Notes under the pieces: generated by a model
The model's database searches: none
Told to the model about the DNA's origin: nothing
Seen by the model: only the letters and a program-made list of their open reading frames with translations
From: Rhodopseudomonas sp.
Lineage (GTDB): Bacteria > Pseudomonadota > Alphaproteobacteria > Rhizobiales > Xanthobacteraceae
DNA: 64,000 bases
Assembly: GCF_013377015.1 (NCBI RefSeq)
Contig: NZ_JACABA010000005.1
Location: forward strand, 62,001 to 126,000
Direction of reading: 5' to 3'
Program-made: the position numbers and the translations under genes
Part shown: in pieces, positions 27,157 to 35,450 of the stretch
Layout of the letters: each line of letters starts with the position of its first letter
Position numbering within the stretch: position 1 is the stretch's first letter

Positions 27157-27267
27157 CTTGTTGTTGTTGGCGCGCGCTCGCGCGGCTCGATTAGCTTGCC
27201 TTGATTGACAACGCTCGCACCGATCTGCACAGAGGTCAAACGCGGCAATAACAACAGCAACAACAAG
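27157..27267. promoter_or_regulatory. Inverted repeat spanning the divergent SDR promoter region
   Basis: CTTGTTGTTGTTG (27157-27169) and CAGCAACAACAAG (27255-27267) match as inverted copies with one mismatch in 13. Each lies next to the Shine-Dalgarno of one of the two divergent SDR genes. They may be matched leader sequences that aid translation, or halves of a shared operator. Confidence 0.45.
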
Positions 27268-27278
27268 GGAGCGAGGCG

Positions 27279-28013
27279 ATGAGCGAACTGGATTTTGGCG
27301 GCCAGCAGGTGCTGGTGATCGGCGGCTCCAGCGGCATCGGCAACGGCATCGCGCAGGCGTTCCGCACCCGCGGCGCGAGCGTCTGCGTCAGCGGCACCCG
27401 CACCGGCGCCGCCAACTATGCTGAGGTCGAGGGCTCGGACCTCGCCGGCCTCGCTTACGCGCAACTCGACGTCGGGCAGCCGCAGGCGATCGAGGCGTTC
27501 GCGCCGCCGCTCGACCGGCTCGACGTGCTGGTGCTGGCGCAGGGTGCGGTGATCTATCGCCGCGGCGAATTCGAGATGGCGGGATTTCGCCAGGTGATGG
27601 AAGTCAATCTGGTCAGCCTGATGGGCTGCGCGCTGAAGTATCATCCGCTGCTGAAGGCCGCCGCCGGCAAGCTGATCATCGTCTCCTCGACCGCGGCCTA
27701 TCACTCCACCAAGGGCAATCCGTCCTACAACGCCTCAAAGACCGGCGCGGTCGGTCTGACGCGGACGCTGGCCGAGGCCTGGGCCGAGGACGGCATCCGC
27801 GTCAACGGCATCGCCCCCGGCCTGGTCGATACCAAGATGACCAAGGTCACCACCGCGCATCCGAAGCGGCTCGAAGGCGCGATCGAAAACATTCCGCTGA
27901 AGCGGTTAGGTACCCCGCAGGACATGGCCGGTGCGGCGCTGTTTCTGGCCTCGCCGTTGTCGTCCTACATCATTGGCCACACCTTGGTGGTCGATGGCGG
28001 ACTGATCCTTTAG
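27279..28013 (+). CDS. Short-chain dehydrogenase/reductase (SDR)
   Basis: A 244-aa classical SDR. The cofactor loop IGGSSGIGNGIAQ is at residues 14-26 and the active site has VSSTAAY with PSYNASKTG. The usual NNAG is replaced by LAQGA near residue 85, which is a common variant. The GTRTGAANY turn after strand two suggests NADP. It ends GHTLVVDGGLIL, normal for the family. GGGAGCGAGG precedes the ATG. Substrate unknown; it may belong with the divergent SDR and TauD-type gene in a peripheral catabolic set. Confidence 0.92.
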   Translation: MSELDFGGQQVLVIGGSSGIGNGIAQAFRTRGASVCVSGTRTGAANYAEVEGSDLAGLAYAQLDVGQPQAIEAFAPPLDRLDVLVLAQGAVIYRRGEFEMAGFRQVMEVNLVSLMGCALKYHPLLKAAAGKLIIVSSTAAYHSTKGNPSYNASKTGAVGLTRTLAEAWAEDGIRVNGIAPGLVDTKMTKVTTAHPKRLEGAIENIPLKRLGTPQDMAGAALFLASPLSSYIIGHTLVVDGGLIL

Positions 28014-28015
28014 GC

Positions 28016-29632
28016 TTAGCGCGAGAAGAAGCCGGGGGCCCAGGCCGATCGCCCGACATCGCCGGGCGGGCGTGGAGCGCGCGGGCGCGGCGGCTGCTGC
28101 GGTTGTGGCGCCGGTGTGGCGCCGAAGCCGAAAAATCCCGTCGCTGGCTGCGGCGGCGCCGGCTTGACCCGCTTCGGTTTCGGCGGCGCGTCCGCAATTC
28201 CGGCAGTATCGCCGGCGGGCGTCGCTCCGGCGACCGGCTGCTCGCTCTTCGGCGGTTCCTTGGCGGCTTCGTATCCGACCTCGCGGCGCGGCCAGACGAA
28301 ATCGTCAGCGCGGCCGGCAGGCGCGGCGAGCGATTCACCCTTCACCAGCGTCCGCGCGGCGAGCGCATCGACCGGTGCCGGCCGGGTGCCGGGTCCGCCG
28401 AGCAATTGATCGGTGCTGACCGATGACGCCACCAGCGGAAGGATCGGCCCCGCCATCGGGCGTGGCGCCGGGCCGCCCGGCTTGGCATTCGCATCGGGCG
28501 TGCCGGGTTCGGTCGGCAGCGTAAACGGCGCGGAGCGTCCCGCTAGCAGCCGGGTGATCTCGCGCTCGACGTAATGCGCGAGCTTCCGCGCGCCGGCCTT
28601 GGTGAAATACACGCCGTCATAGGCGCGCAGTCGGCGGCTCTGGCCCTCGAAGTCGGGGCCCTGCTGCAGGAAGCGTCCAGCTTCGTCGACAAAGCCGTCC
28701 CAGACATCCACATAGGTGATGCCAGCCTTCGCAGCGGCGTCGCGATACAGCGCATTCAAGAACAGCATGTCCGAGGTCGCCTTGGTGCCGCGTACCGCTG
28801 GCAGTCCGACCCACAACACAGGCACGCCCTTCGACTTCAGCACGCCGATCAGCTCTTCAATCTTCTTGCCGTAGAGTTCGATCCAACGCTCTTCGCGAAA
28901 CGCGTAGTTGCCGTTGGCGGAGCGTGTGCTTTTCTCCGGGGCGATGATCGATGGGGTATCGGCATCGTCGTCGTCGGAGAGTTCGGCATCGGCGGTCTTG
29001 TCGGTCGGCTTGTCGTCAGGCTTGGCATCGGACTTGGCGTCGGTTTTCGCATCCGGCTTGCCGCGGGCGTCCTTCTTGTCCGACTTCTCGACCACGGTTT
29101 CGCGCAGCGCAATGCGGTCGTTGATCCCGAGCATCACCACGATGGCGTCCGGCTTTTCGGTGCTGAGAATCCCTTTGGCGGCGGCGGTCCAGTCGGCGGG
29201 TTCGCCCTTGGGCTGGTAGCGGATCAGGCCCGAGGTGGTCTTGTGCTTGCGGATCACGCCCATTTCGGGCTGTTCGGCATAGGCGCCCTCGAGGCCATAG
29301 GCCAGCCAGTCGGCCATTCCGTCGCCGAGCACCAGCACGTTGCGCTCGGGCACCGTCTCGCGCTTTTCCGGCGCCGGCGCCCGCGAAAAATCCTCGCGCA
29401 CCGGCGCCCGGCGCGGCGCCTGCTGCTGGAACGGCGCGAAGATGTCGTTGCCGAACCAGCCGCCGCCGCTGCGCGGAATCGGCGCCTGCGGTCGCGGTGG
29501 GCCGCCGAAATTGAAGAACTGCGCCGAGGCCGGACCGGCAATGCCGAACAGCAGCATCGCGGCGACGCTGAGCGCGATCAGCGGGCCGCGTTCAGTCAGG
29601 ACACCCAGCAGGAATTTCGGCTTCATGGACAT
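28016..29632 (-). CDS. Exported DUF459 / SGNH-hydrolase-like protein with altered catalytic blocks
   Basis: A 538-aa exported protein. A signal peptide (GPLIALSVAAMLLFGIAGPASA) opens it; the SGNH core runs from VLVLGDGMADWLAYG to DGVYFTKAGARKLAHYVE. Block I has Gly where the nucleophilic Ser of GDS belongs, and block V has Tyr in place of the catalytic His (DGVYF for DGVHF). Block III (GIND) is intact. A charged insert of KPDAK-type repeats and poly-Asp splits the core, and the C-terminus is proline-rich. It ends 3 bases from the convergent SDR. The 5' extension of the frame is rejected. Confidence 0.8.
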   Translation of the reverse strand: MSMKPKFLLGVLTERGPLIALSVAAMLLFGIAGPASAQFFNFGGPPRPQAPIPRSGGGWFGNDIFAPFQQQAPRRAPVREDFSRAPAPEKRETVPERNVLVLGDGMADWLAYGLEGAYAEQPEMGVIRKHKTTSGLIRYQPKGEPADWTAAAKGILSTEKPDAIVVMLGINDRIALRETVVEKSDKKDARGKPDAKTDAKSDAKPDDKPTDKTADAELSDDDDADTPSIIAPEKSTRSANGNYAFREERWIELYGKKIEELIGVLKSKGVPVLWVGLPAVRGTKATSDMLFLNALYRDAAAKAGITYVDVWDGFVDEAGRFLQQGPDFEGQSRRLRAYDGVYFTKAGARKLAHYVEREITRLLAGRSAPFTLPTEPGTPDANAKPGGPAPRPMAGPILPLVASSVSTDQLLGGPGTRPAPVDALAARTLVKGESLAAPAGRADDFVWPRREVGYEAAKEPPKSEQPVAGATPAGDTAGIADAPPKPKRVKPAPPQPATGFFGFGATPAPQPQQPPRPRAPRPPGDVGRSAWAPGFFSR

Positions 29633-29772
29633 GACAATTTCGCGGCGCTCGAACAGCAGGGATTGCGCAGATCTATAGTACCGGATTCGGGCCGCAAGCG
29701 GGCAGCTTTCGCAAGCTATTGGCCCGGCATCGGCCGCCGTCAAGGGCGGCGGCCGCCTGTGTCGCGGCAAGG

Positions 29773-30711
29773 TTAGCGCACCGCTTCGGGTTCCGGCCGG
29801 CGCGCGTAAGCGGCCGGTTTTGCACGCGAAATCCGCCGGTCGATGGCGCCCGCGAGGGCTGTGTCGATGGCCGTCATCGGCAGCCGGACTTCGGGGCTGT
29901 CGATCAGCCCCTCGCGCCACAGCCAGTATTTCAGCGGCGTCGGCGAGGGCTCGGCGAACAACAGCTGCGGCACCTCTGCCAGCCGGCGCCATTCCGCCGA
30001 AGCGCCGATCAGGTCCTGCGCCGCCAGCCGCTGCCGGACCGCGGCGAAGGCTTCGGTTTCGACATGGGCCGACGCCAGGATGGCGCCGTCGCAGCCGCGC
30101 ATCAAGGCGCCATAGAACAGCGCGTCCTCCCCGGTCAGCACCGCGAAGCCGGCCGGTCGTTTGCGCAACAGCTCCACCGTCTGCAGCGTATCGGCGCAGC
30201 AATCCTTGACGCCGACGATATTGCGGCGGCCGGCCAGTTGCAGCATCGCCGGATTGCCGAGATTGACCCCAGTGCGATACGGGATGTTGTAGATCATGAT
30301 CGGCCGAGCCGTGGCATCGGCCAGCGCCTCGAAATGCAGCACCAAGCCGCGCTGCGACGGCCTCGTGTAGTAAGGGCAGGCGATCAGATAGCCGTCGACC
30401 GGCCAGTTCGCGGTCCGCAGCAACGATCGGACCACCTTGCTGGTGTCGCTGCCCGACAGCCCGAGATACGTCGGCATCGCGCGGCCAGATTCCGCCCGCG
30501 CCTCGGCCGCGATCATCACCAGTCGTTCGAGCTCATCGTCGTCCAGCGTCAGCCCTTCGCCAGTGGTGGCGCCGAGGATCAGCCCGTCGAGCGGTTTGCG
30601 CGCGTAGTGCGCGATCAGCCGGCGCAACGATTTGGCGTCGATTGCGCCATCCCGGAACGGAGTGATCAGCGGCAGCCACAGGCCACTCGGCGGCTCGGTC
30701 TCGGCTTGCAT
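29773..30711 (-). CDS. DapA-family lyase (dihydrodipicolinate synthase-like)
   Basis: A 312-aa class I aldolase-fold enzyme. Landmarks are GATTGEGLTLDDDE near residue 47 and YNIPYRTGVNLGNP near 140 with the Tyr of the catalytic triad. The Schiff-base Lys is in VGVKDCCADT near residue 168, and TGEDALFYGALMRGCDG follows. DapA itself makes the lysine precursor, but this family also holds N-acetylneuraminate, keto-deoxy sugar and other lyases. With no lysine genes nearby, the true role is open. GGAG precedes the ATG. An intrinsic terminator lies 40-67 bases upstream in its leader. Confidence 0.88.
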   Translation of the reverse strand: MQAETEPPSGLWLPLITPFRDGAIDAKSLRRLIAHYARKPLDGLILGATTGEGLTLDDDELERLVMIAAEARAESGRAMPTYLGLSGSDTSKVVRSLLRTANWPVDGYLIACPYYTRPSQRGLVLHFEALADATARPIMIYNIPYRTGVNLGNPAMLQLAGRRNIVGVKDCCADTLQTVELLRKRPAGFAVLTGEDALFYGALMRGCDGAILASAHVETEAFAAVRQRLAAQDLIGASAEWRRLAEVPQLLFAEPSPTPLKYWLWREGLIDSPEVRLPMTAIDTALAGAIDRRISRAKPAAYARRPEPEAVR

Positions 30712-30750
30712 GGGTCGTCTCCTGCTGTAGGCCGGAGACGGAGACGCAAT

Positions 30751-30778
30751 AAAAAAGCCCCGTCGAAACCGGCGGGGC
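30751..30778 (-). terminator. Intrinsic terminator upstream of the DapA-family gene (minus strand)
   Basis: Read on the minus strand: GCCCCGCCG, loop, then CGACGGGGC followed by six T. The GCCCCG/CGGGGC stem with U-run is a good Rho-independent terminator. It ends 40 bases before the dapA-like ATG, either closing the upstream transcript or acting as an attenuator of that gene. Confidence 0.75.
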
Positions 30779-30975
30779 GATGGGGTTGATACGGTGCGGA
30801 CTGATCTAGCGCGCGCGTGCATCCCCGGCCCCAAAACAGGCGCGGTTTTTCGAGACGAGATGGACGATGCGAATGATCATCCTGCAAAATGCGCAGGGCA
30901 GGCAAGAATTGTCAAGCGGGCGCCAAGCGAAACGCGACAGCGTCGCGCGGCACGTCGGTTCGATCGCGAAATAAG

Positions 30976-31365
30976 CTACGGCCCAACTACGCCGGCCTGA
31001 AGGCTCGCGGCCTGACCGTTCGGCTTGGCCCGGGCAGATCTTTTCCGTTTGATCTTGCCGACGCGCTTCGGGGCGCTGCTGCAGAATTCCTCGGCCGGGT
31101 TCATTTCCGCCGTCATGGAATCGAGCACGTCCTTGTAGTCGCCGGTGACCTCCGGCTGCGGAGCGGCTTTCAGCTCCTGCAGATTCGCCGGCTCAACCGC
31201 CCGGTAGTCGAACCGCACCCGCTCCAGCCTGTCGCCGACGAACCAGACGCAGACCACGCCGGTAAATTTGTTGTCGTCGAAAATATCGGTGTTGATGGCG
31301 TCCACGGTCATGACAGGTCCACCGGACTTGAGCACCACGAGGTCGCCCAGTTTGAGAGCTGTCAT
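30976..31365 (-). CDS. DUF2158 (YodC-like) small protein
   Basis: A 129-aa cytoplasmic protein. Its first 65 residues show the DUF2158 pattern: LGDLVVLKSGGPVMTV, then VVCVWFVGDRLERVRFDYRAVEP, a small beta-barrel seen in YodC. The remainder is a basic, low-complexity tail (KRVGKIKRKRSARAKPNG), longer than usual for the family. Function of DUF2158 is unknown. Monocistronic, on the minus strand. Confidence 0.82.
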   Translation of the reverse strand: MTALKLGDLVVLKSGGPVMTVDAINTDIFDDNKFTGVVCVWFVGDRLERVRFDYRAVEPANLQELKAAPQPEVTGDYKDVLDSMTAEMNPAEEFCSSAPKRVGKIKRKRSARAKPNGQAASLQAGVVGP

Positions 31366-31508
31366 ATTTGTATCCGAGGTCGTCGACGCGAATCACGCGA
31401 GTTTGCGACGCAACAATAGCGAAAGCCTCGTAGCTTCACCAGCCGAGAAGGTGTCCGGGAACCGACAGTGCTACTATTGAGGGGACTAACCGCAGCAGAA
31501 TCGAGTTT

Positions 31509-32933
31509 CTACCTTCCTCTCAGCCTCTCAAGCACATCCCCCGTCGCAAACCCGTCCGCCGGCGCCCCGATCGAAGCCTGGAAGCTGCGCAGCGCCTGCC
31601 TGGTTTCGCCGCCGAACTGGCCGTCGGGGGTGCCGCGGTAGTAGCCGCGCTGGGCCAGAAGTTGTTGGAGTTCAAGCCGTTCGCTGCGGGACAGCACGCG
31701 TTCCTGGCGCGGCCATGGCTGCACGAAGGGGGCGCCGCCGCGGAGGCGATCGGCGAAATGGCCGATCGCCAGCGCGTAGGCTTCGGCCGGGTTGTACTTC
31801 ATGATGACGCGGAAATTCTGCAGCATCAGAAAGCCGGGGCCTTCGGCGCCGGCGGGCGCCAGCAGATAGGCCTTTTCGGCCGGGTTCGGGAATGGCTGGC
31901 CACCGGCGCGGCGCACGCCCATGTGGTCCCATTGCGCCAGCGTCATCGCCTTGGCGCGGTCGGCCAGCAGGTAGTTGAAGTCGCGGGGCAGCGCGACCTC
32001 ATAGCCCCAGGTCGCGCCCGGCTGCCAGCCGTCCTTCTTCAGATTGTTGGCGGTGGAGGCGATCAAGTCATACGGGTTGTCGACCACGTCGCGGCGGCCG
32101 TCGCCGTCGGCGTCGACCGCGTAGCGCTTGAACGCGGTCGGCATGAATTGGGTCGGGCCGAACGCGCCGGCCCAGGAGCCGCGCATCTGCTCGGGGCGCA
32201 GGTCCCCGTGGTGCAGGATTTCCAGCGTTACCAGAAACTCGTCCTTGAAATATTTCTGGCGGCGGCCGACGCAGGCCAGCGTCGCGGTGGAGTTCAGCAC
32301 GCTGCGGTCGCCCATCTGGGTCGAGTAGTTGGATTCGATGCCCCAGATCGAGGCGATGATATAGCGGTCGACGCCGTAAGCTTTTTCGACCGCGTCGAAT
32401 TGCGGCCTGAATTGGGCGAGGATCTCGCGGCCCCGGGCGAGCCGGTTGTCGTTGACCAGGATGTCGAGATATTCCCACACCGCCTTGGTGAATTCCGGCT
32501 GCGAATCCATCAGGTCCATGATCCGCAGATCCGGCTCGAGCCCGGCGGTGAAGCGCTGAAAGCTCTGTTGCGAGATGCCGCGACGCGCGGCGTCCGGCCA
32601 CATCGCCGCGACGCAATTGTCGAAATTCGCCGCTGCCTCGCGGATTGCGGCGGCCGTCATCAAGGGGTGGCCCGAGGCGCCGTCCTCGCCGCTCCAGGGC
32701 AGCGGTGCCGAGCTCGGCGCCGGCGTGGGCTGGTTCTGCGCGGTGGCGGAACGGGGCGGGGCAGCGGGTGCTGCGCGATTGCCCGGCGAGACCGAGCCGG
32801 TGAAAAAATTATCGAACAGGCTCAGCGGTCCGCCGCCCGAGGACTGCGCCATCGTGGCCGTGGTCATCGCCACCCCGAGCGCGGCGGTGATCGAGTTGCG
32901 CAGCAGCCTGGCGAAAAAGCCCATCTGTTCCAT
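31509..32933 (-). CDS. Lytic murein transglycosylase with C-terminal peptidoglycan-binding domain
   Basis: A 474-aa exported MltB-like lytic transglycosylase that cleaves glycan strands of murein. After a signal peptide and a proline-rich linker the catalytic domain begins near residue 95. The catalytic Glu lies in ASIWGIESNYS (about residue 205), and SWAGAFGPTQFMPTAFKRYA is the family hallmark. YALAIGHFADRLRGG follows. The final 60 residues form a PG_binding_1 domain (LLAQRGYYRGTPDGQFG). ATG at 32933 is preferred; one at 32966 is 11 codons upstream. Confidence 0.94.
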   Translation of the reverse strand: MEQMGFFARLLRNSITAALGVAMTTATMAQSSGGGPLSLFDNFFTGSVSPGNRAAPAAPPRSATAQNQPTPAPSSAPLPWSGEDGASGHPLMTAAAIREAAANFDNCVAAMWPDAARRGISQQSFQRFTAGLEPDLRIMDLMDSQPEFTKAVWEYLDILVNDNRLARGREILAQFRPQFDAVEKAYGVDRYIIASIWGIESNYSTQMGDRSVLNSTATLACVGRRQKYFKDEFLVTLEILHHGDLRPEQMRGSWAGAFGPTQFMPTAFKRYAVDADGDGRRDVVDNPYDLIASTANNLKKDGWQPGATWGYEVALPRDFNYLLADRAKAMTLAQWDHMGVRRAGGQPFPNPAEKAYLLAPAGAEGPGFLMLQNFRVIMKYNPAEAYALAIGHFADRLRGGAPFVQPWPRQERVLSRSERLELQQLLAQRGYYRGTPDGQFGGETRQALRSFQASIGAPADGFATGDVLERLRGR

Positions 32934-33069
32934 CCCGTCCGCGCCTCGCTCCTCGCAAAAACCCAAGGAGGCCCCGTCACGGTTTCCAACAGCTTAACAA
33001 CGGCGAATTTTTGTTGTCAGCTGGGCCGATCGCCGAACCGCGACACCCCCGCTGCAAGCGAAAGCCCCG

Positions 33070-33705
33070 ATGCTCGGCATTCATGAATTCTGGCTGTTCG
33101 TGGTCTCCGGACTGCTGCTGAATGTCACGCCGGGGCCGGATACCGCCTATATCGTCGGTCGCGGCGTGCAGCTGGGATGGCGCGGCGGCGCTCTGGCTGC
33201 GCTCGGCGTAGGCACCGGCTGCCTGGTCCATGTCGCGGCGGCCTCGATCGGGCTGTCAGCGCTGCTGGCAGCCTCCGCCACCGCCTTCGCCGCGATAAAA
33301 CTGATCGGCGCGGCCTATTTGATTTGGCTCGGCGTCCGGATGCTGGCGTCGCGCACAACTGGCTTCGTCGCGGCAGCGGACGGCAGCCGGACGACGCCGC
33401 TGCGCGAGGTGTTCTGGCAGGGCGCGCTGACCAACGCGCTCAATCCGAAAGTGGCGTTGTTCTTCCTGGCGTTCCTGCCGCAATTCGTCGATGCCGCCTC
33501 GCCGCACAAGGCCTTCGCATTCCTGCTGCTCGGGTTGATCTTCGTGTTCAACGGCACGCTGTGGTGTCTCGGGCTGGCCGCCTTCGCCGCACAAGCCGCC
33601 GGCCGCATCCGTCAATCCGGGCGGGCGCTGCTCTGGATCAACCGATTGCTCGGCGGCATGTTCGTCGCGCTCGGCGTTCGCGTCGCGCTGGCGCAGGCGC
33701 GCTGA
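33070..33705 (+). CDS. LysE/RhtB-family amino-acid exporter
   Basis: A 211-aa membrane protein with six predicted helices. The family signature NVTPGPDTAYIVGRGVQ lies at residues 18-34, followed by GVGTGCLVHVAAASIGLSAL. GALTNALNPKVALFFLAFLPQFV near residue 120 is the second conserved block. RhtB-type proteins export homoserine, threonine or other amino acids. It is divergent from the lytic transglycosylase and convergent with the TauE/SafE gene, with a 5-base gap. Confidence 0.92.
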   Translation: MLGIHEFWLFVVSGLLLNVTPGPDTAYIVGRGVQLGWRGGALAALGVGTGCLVHVAAASIGLSALLAASATAFAAIKLIGAAYLIWLGVRMLASRTTGFVAAADGSRTTPLREVFWQGALTNALNPKVALFFLAFLPQFVDAASPHKAFAFLLLGLIFVFNGTLWCLGLAAFAAQAAGRIRQSGRALLWINRLLGGMFVALGVRVALAQAR

Positions 33706-33710
33706 CCGGA

Positions 33711-34463
33711 TCAGGCCAGGATATTGACCAGCGCGCTGCCGGCGAGATAGCAGCCGAGCCCCATCATGGCGATCAGGAACCAGCGGCGGAACGCGGCCGC
33801 GTCCATTCTGCTGCGCACCGCCTGGCCGACGAACATGCCAATGAACGCCATCACCATCGCCACCGCGCCGGGCAAGGCGGTGGAGGCGGTGAGCAGCCCG
33901 GCGGCGGTGAGGTTGAAGGCCTGCGCCACGGTGGCGGTGGTGAAGAACACACCGAGCGCCTGCACCAGCTCGTCCTTCTCCATGCCGATCGCCTGCATGA
34001 ATGGCATCGACGGAATCACCTGCACGCCGGTCGCCGCGGCGACCACGCCGGTGATCAGCCCGACCACGCCGCCGATCCAACGTTCATGCCGCGCGGCGAC
34101 ATGGAAGCGGCGTTGGGTCAGCCCGAGCAGCGCATAGATCACCAGCAGCACGCCGAGAACTACGGTGCCGTAGCGGGCATAGGGCCCGGTCATCAATCCG
34201 GCGCCGGACCAGATCCCGATCGCGGTGGCGAGCATCAAGGGCCAGAGCCGCCGGACGATGTCGCGCAGATAAGGGCCGACCACGGTCTGCCAGATATTGG
34301 TGACGATCGCCGGCGCGATCACGATCGCCAGCGCCTGCGCCGGCGGCATCGACACCGCCAGCAGCCCCATCGCCACGGTCGGCAGCCCGAGCCCGATCAC
34401 GCCTTTGACGAAGCCGGCGAGCGCGAACACGGCGGCGACGAGAATCAAAAACGGATCCAGCAT
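33711..34463 (-). CDS. TauE/SafE (TSUP) family membrane transporter
   Basis: A 250-aa integral membrane protein with about eight helices. The N-terminal half-repeat reads FALAGFVKGVIGLGLPTVAMGLLA and the second half has GVVGLITGVVAAATGVQVIPSMPF, the duplicated TSUP signature. These carriers move sulfite, sulfoacetate or related organosulfur anions. Divergent from a LysR gene with an inverted repeat in the spacer, so control by that regulator is likely. ATG at 34463 gives the normal opening MLDPFLILVAA; an earlier ATG adds 11 residues. Confidence 0.9.
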   Translation of the reverse strand: MLDPFLILVAAVFALAGFVKGVIGLGLPTVAMGLLAVSMPPAQALAIVIAPAIVTNIWQTVVGPYLRDIVRRLWPLMLATAIGIWSGAGLMTGPYARYGTVVLGVLLVIYALLGLTQRRFHVAARHERWIGGVVGLITGVVAAATGVQVIPSMPFMQAIGMEKDELVQALGVFFTTATVAQAFNLTAAGLLTASTALPGAVAMVMAFIGMFVGQAVRSRMDAAAFRRWFLIAMMGLGCYLAGSALVNILA

Positions 34464-34468
34464 GGCGG

Positions 34469-34502
34469 CACATTGACGCAACGCCAATGCCGGCACAATG
34501 TG
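34469..34502. promoter_or_regulatory. Inverted repeat in the TSUP/LysR spacer
   Basis: CACATTG (34469-34475) and CAATGTG (34496-34502) are perfect inverted 7-mers 20 bases apart, between the divergent transporter and LysR genes. It is a candidate LysR-type operator. Confidence 0.4.
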
Positions 34503-34549
34503 GAGACTCTTGATTTAGCCTCCGTTAAATCCGAAGGCAGGGAGGCCCG

Positions 34550-35443
34550 ATGCGGTTCGACCTGGTCGATCTTCAGCTGTTCGTCGCGGTCGCCGAGGCG
34601 CGCAGCATCACCGCCGGCGCGGTCCGCGCCAATCTGGCGCTGGCGTCGGCGAGTGCGCGGATCAGGGCGCTGGAGCAATCGCTGGGGGTGACGCTGCTAA
34701 CGCGCGGCCGCCGCGGCGTGGCGATCACGGCGGCGGGCGACAGCCTGCTCGGTCATGCCAGGGTGGTGCTGCACGGCGTCGAAATGATGCGCGGCGATCT
34801 CGCCGCCTATGCGCGAGGCCTCAAGGCCAGCGTCCATCTGCTGGCCAATACCGCCAGCCTGACCGAGCATTTGCCGAAAACGCTGGCTTCGTTTCTCGCC
34901 GCGCAACCCGATTTCGATATCGACGTTGAGGAACGCGAAAGCGCCGAAATCGCCCAGGCGATCGCCGCGGGCACCGCGGAGATCGGCATTGCGGTGGACG
35001 CGGCGCTGCCGGACCATCTGGAACGGTTCGCGTTCTGCGACGACCGGCTGGTGCTGGTGCTGCCGCCGCGCGATCCGCTGGCGCAGCATCGCCGCGTCGC
35101 ATTCGGCGACGTGCTACAACGGGATTTCGTCGGCCTCGCGGGGCCGAGCGCGCTGCAGGATCACATCGCCACGCAGGCGGCGCGGTTCGGAACGCGGCTG
35201 CGGTTTCGCGCTCGGCTGCGCGATTTCGGCAGCCTCTGCCAGATGGTCGAGGCCGGGGTCGGGGTGGCGTTGATGCCGGAAGCCGCGGCCCGGGGCTACG
35301 CCCGGACCATGAAGATCGCCGCGGTGCGACTGAGCGACGGCTGGGCCAGCCGCAAGCTGGTGATCTGCGTGCGCGGCCTGAAATCCCTGCCGCGGCCGGC
35401 ACAACAATTGGTCGCGCATCTGCGCAAATCGGCGCCGCAATAG
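34550..35443 (+). CDS. LysR-family transcriptional regulator
   Basis: A 297-aa LysR-type regulator. The winged helix-turn-helix spans residues 1-62 (DLVDLQLFVAVAEARSITAG, then SASARIRALEQSLGVTLLTR), slightly divergent from the usual consensus. The effector domain follows from about residue 88. It is transcribed divergently from the TauE/SafE transporter, whose expression it probably controls, perhaps in response to an organosulfur or related anion. Ligand unknown. Confidence 0.88.
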   Translation: MRFDLVDLQLFVAVAEARSITAGAVRANLALASASARIRALEQSLGVTLLTRGRRGVAITAAGDSLLGHARVVLHGVEMMRGDLAAYARGLKASVHLLANTASLTEHLPKTLASFLAAQPDFDIDVEERESAEIAQAIAAGTAEIGIAVDAALPDHLERFAFCDDRLVLVLPPRDPLAQHRRVAFGDVLQRDFVGLAGPSALQDHIATQAARFGTRLRFRARLRDFGSLCQMVEAGVGVALMPEAAARGYARTMKIAAVRLSDGWASRKLVICVRGLKSLPRPAQQLVAHLRKSAPQ

Positions 35444-35450
35444 CCGCGTA

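Noticed and set aside
29633-30202. N-terminal extension of the DUF459 frame by about 190 codons
   Set aside because: The extension is antisense-free only in part: it overlaps the coding strand of the DapA-family gene in another frame. The signal peptide right after the internal ATG fixes the start.
30976-31365. DUF2158 protein as a phage or toxin component
   Set aside because: The YodC-like barrel is recognised and the context is ordinary; nothing supports a mobile or toxin role.
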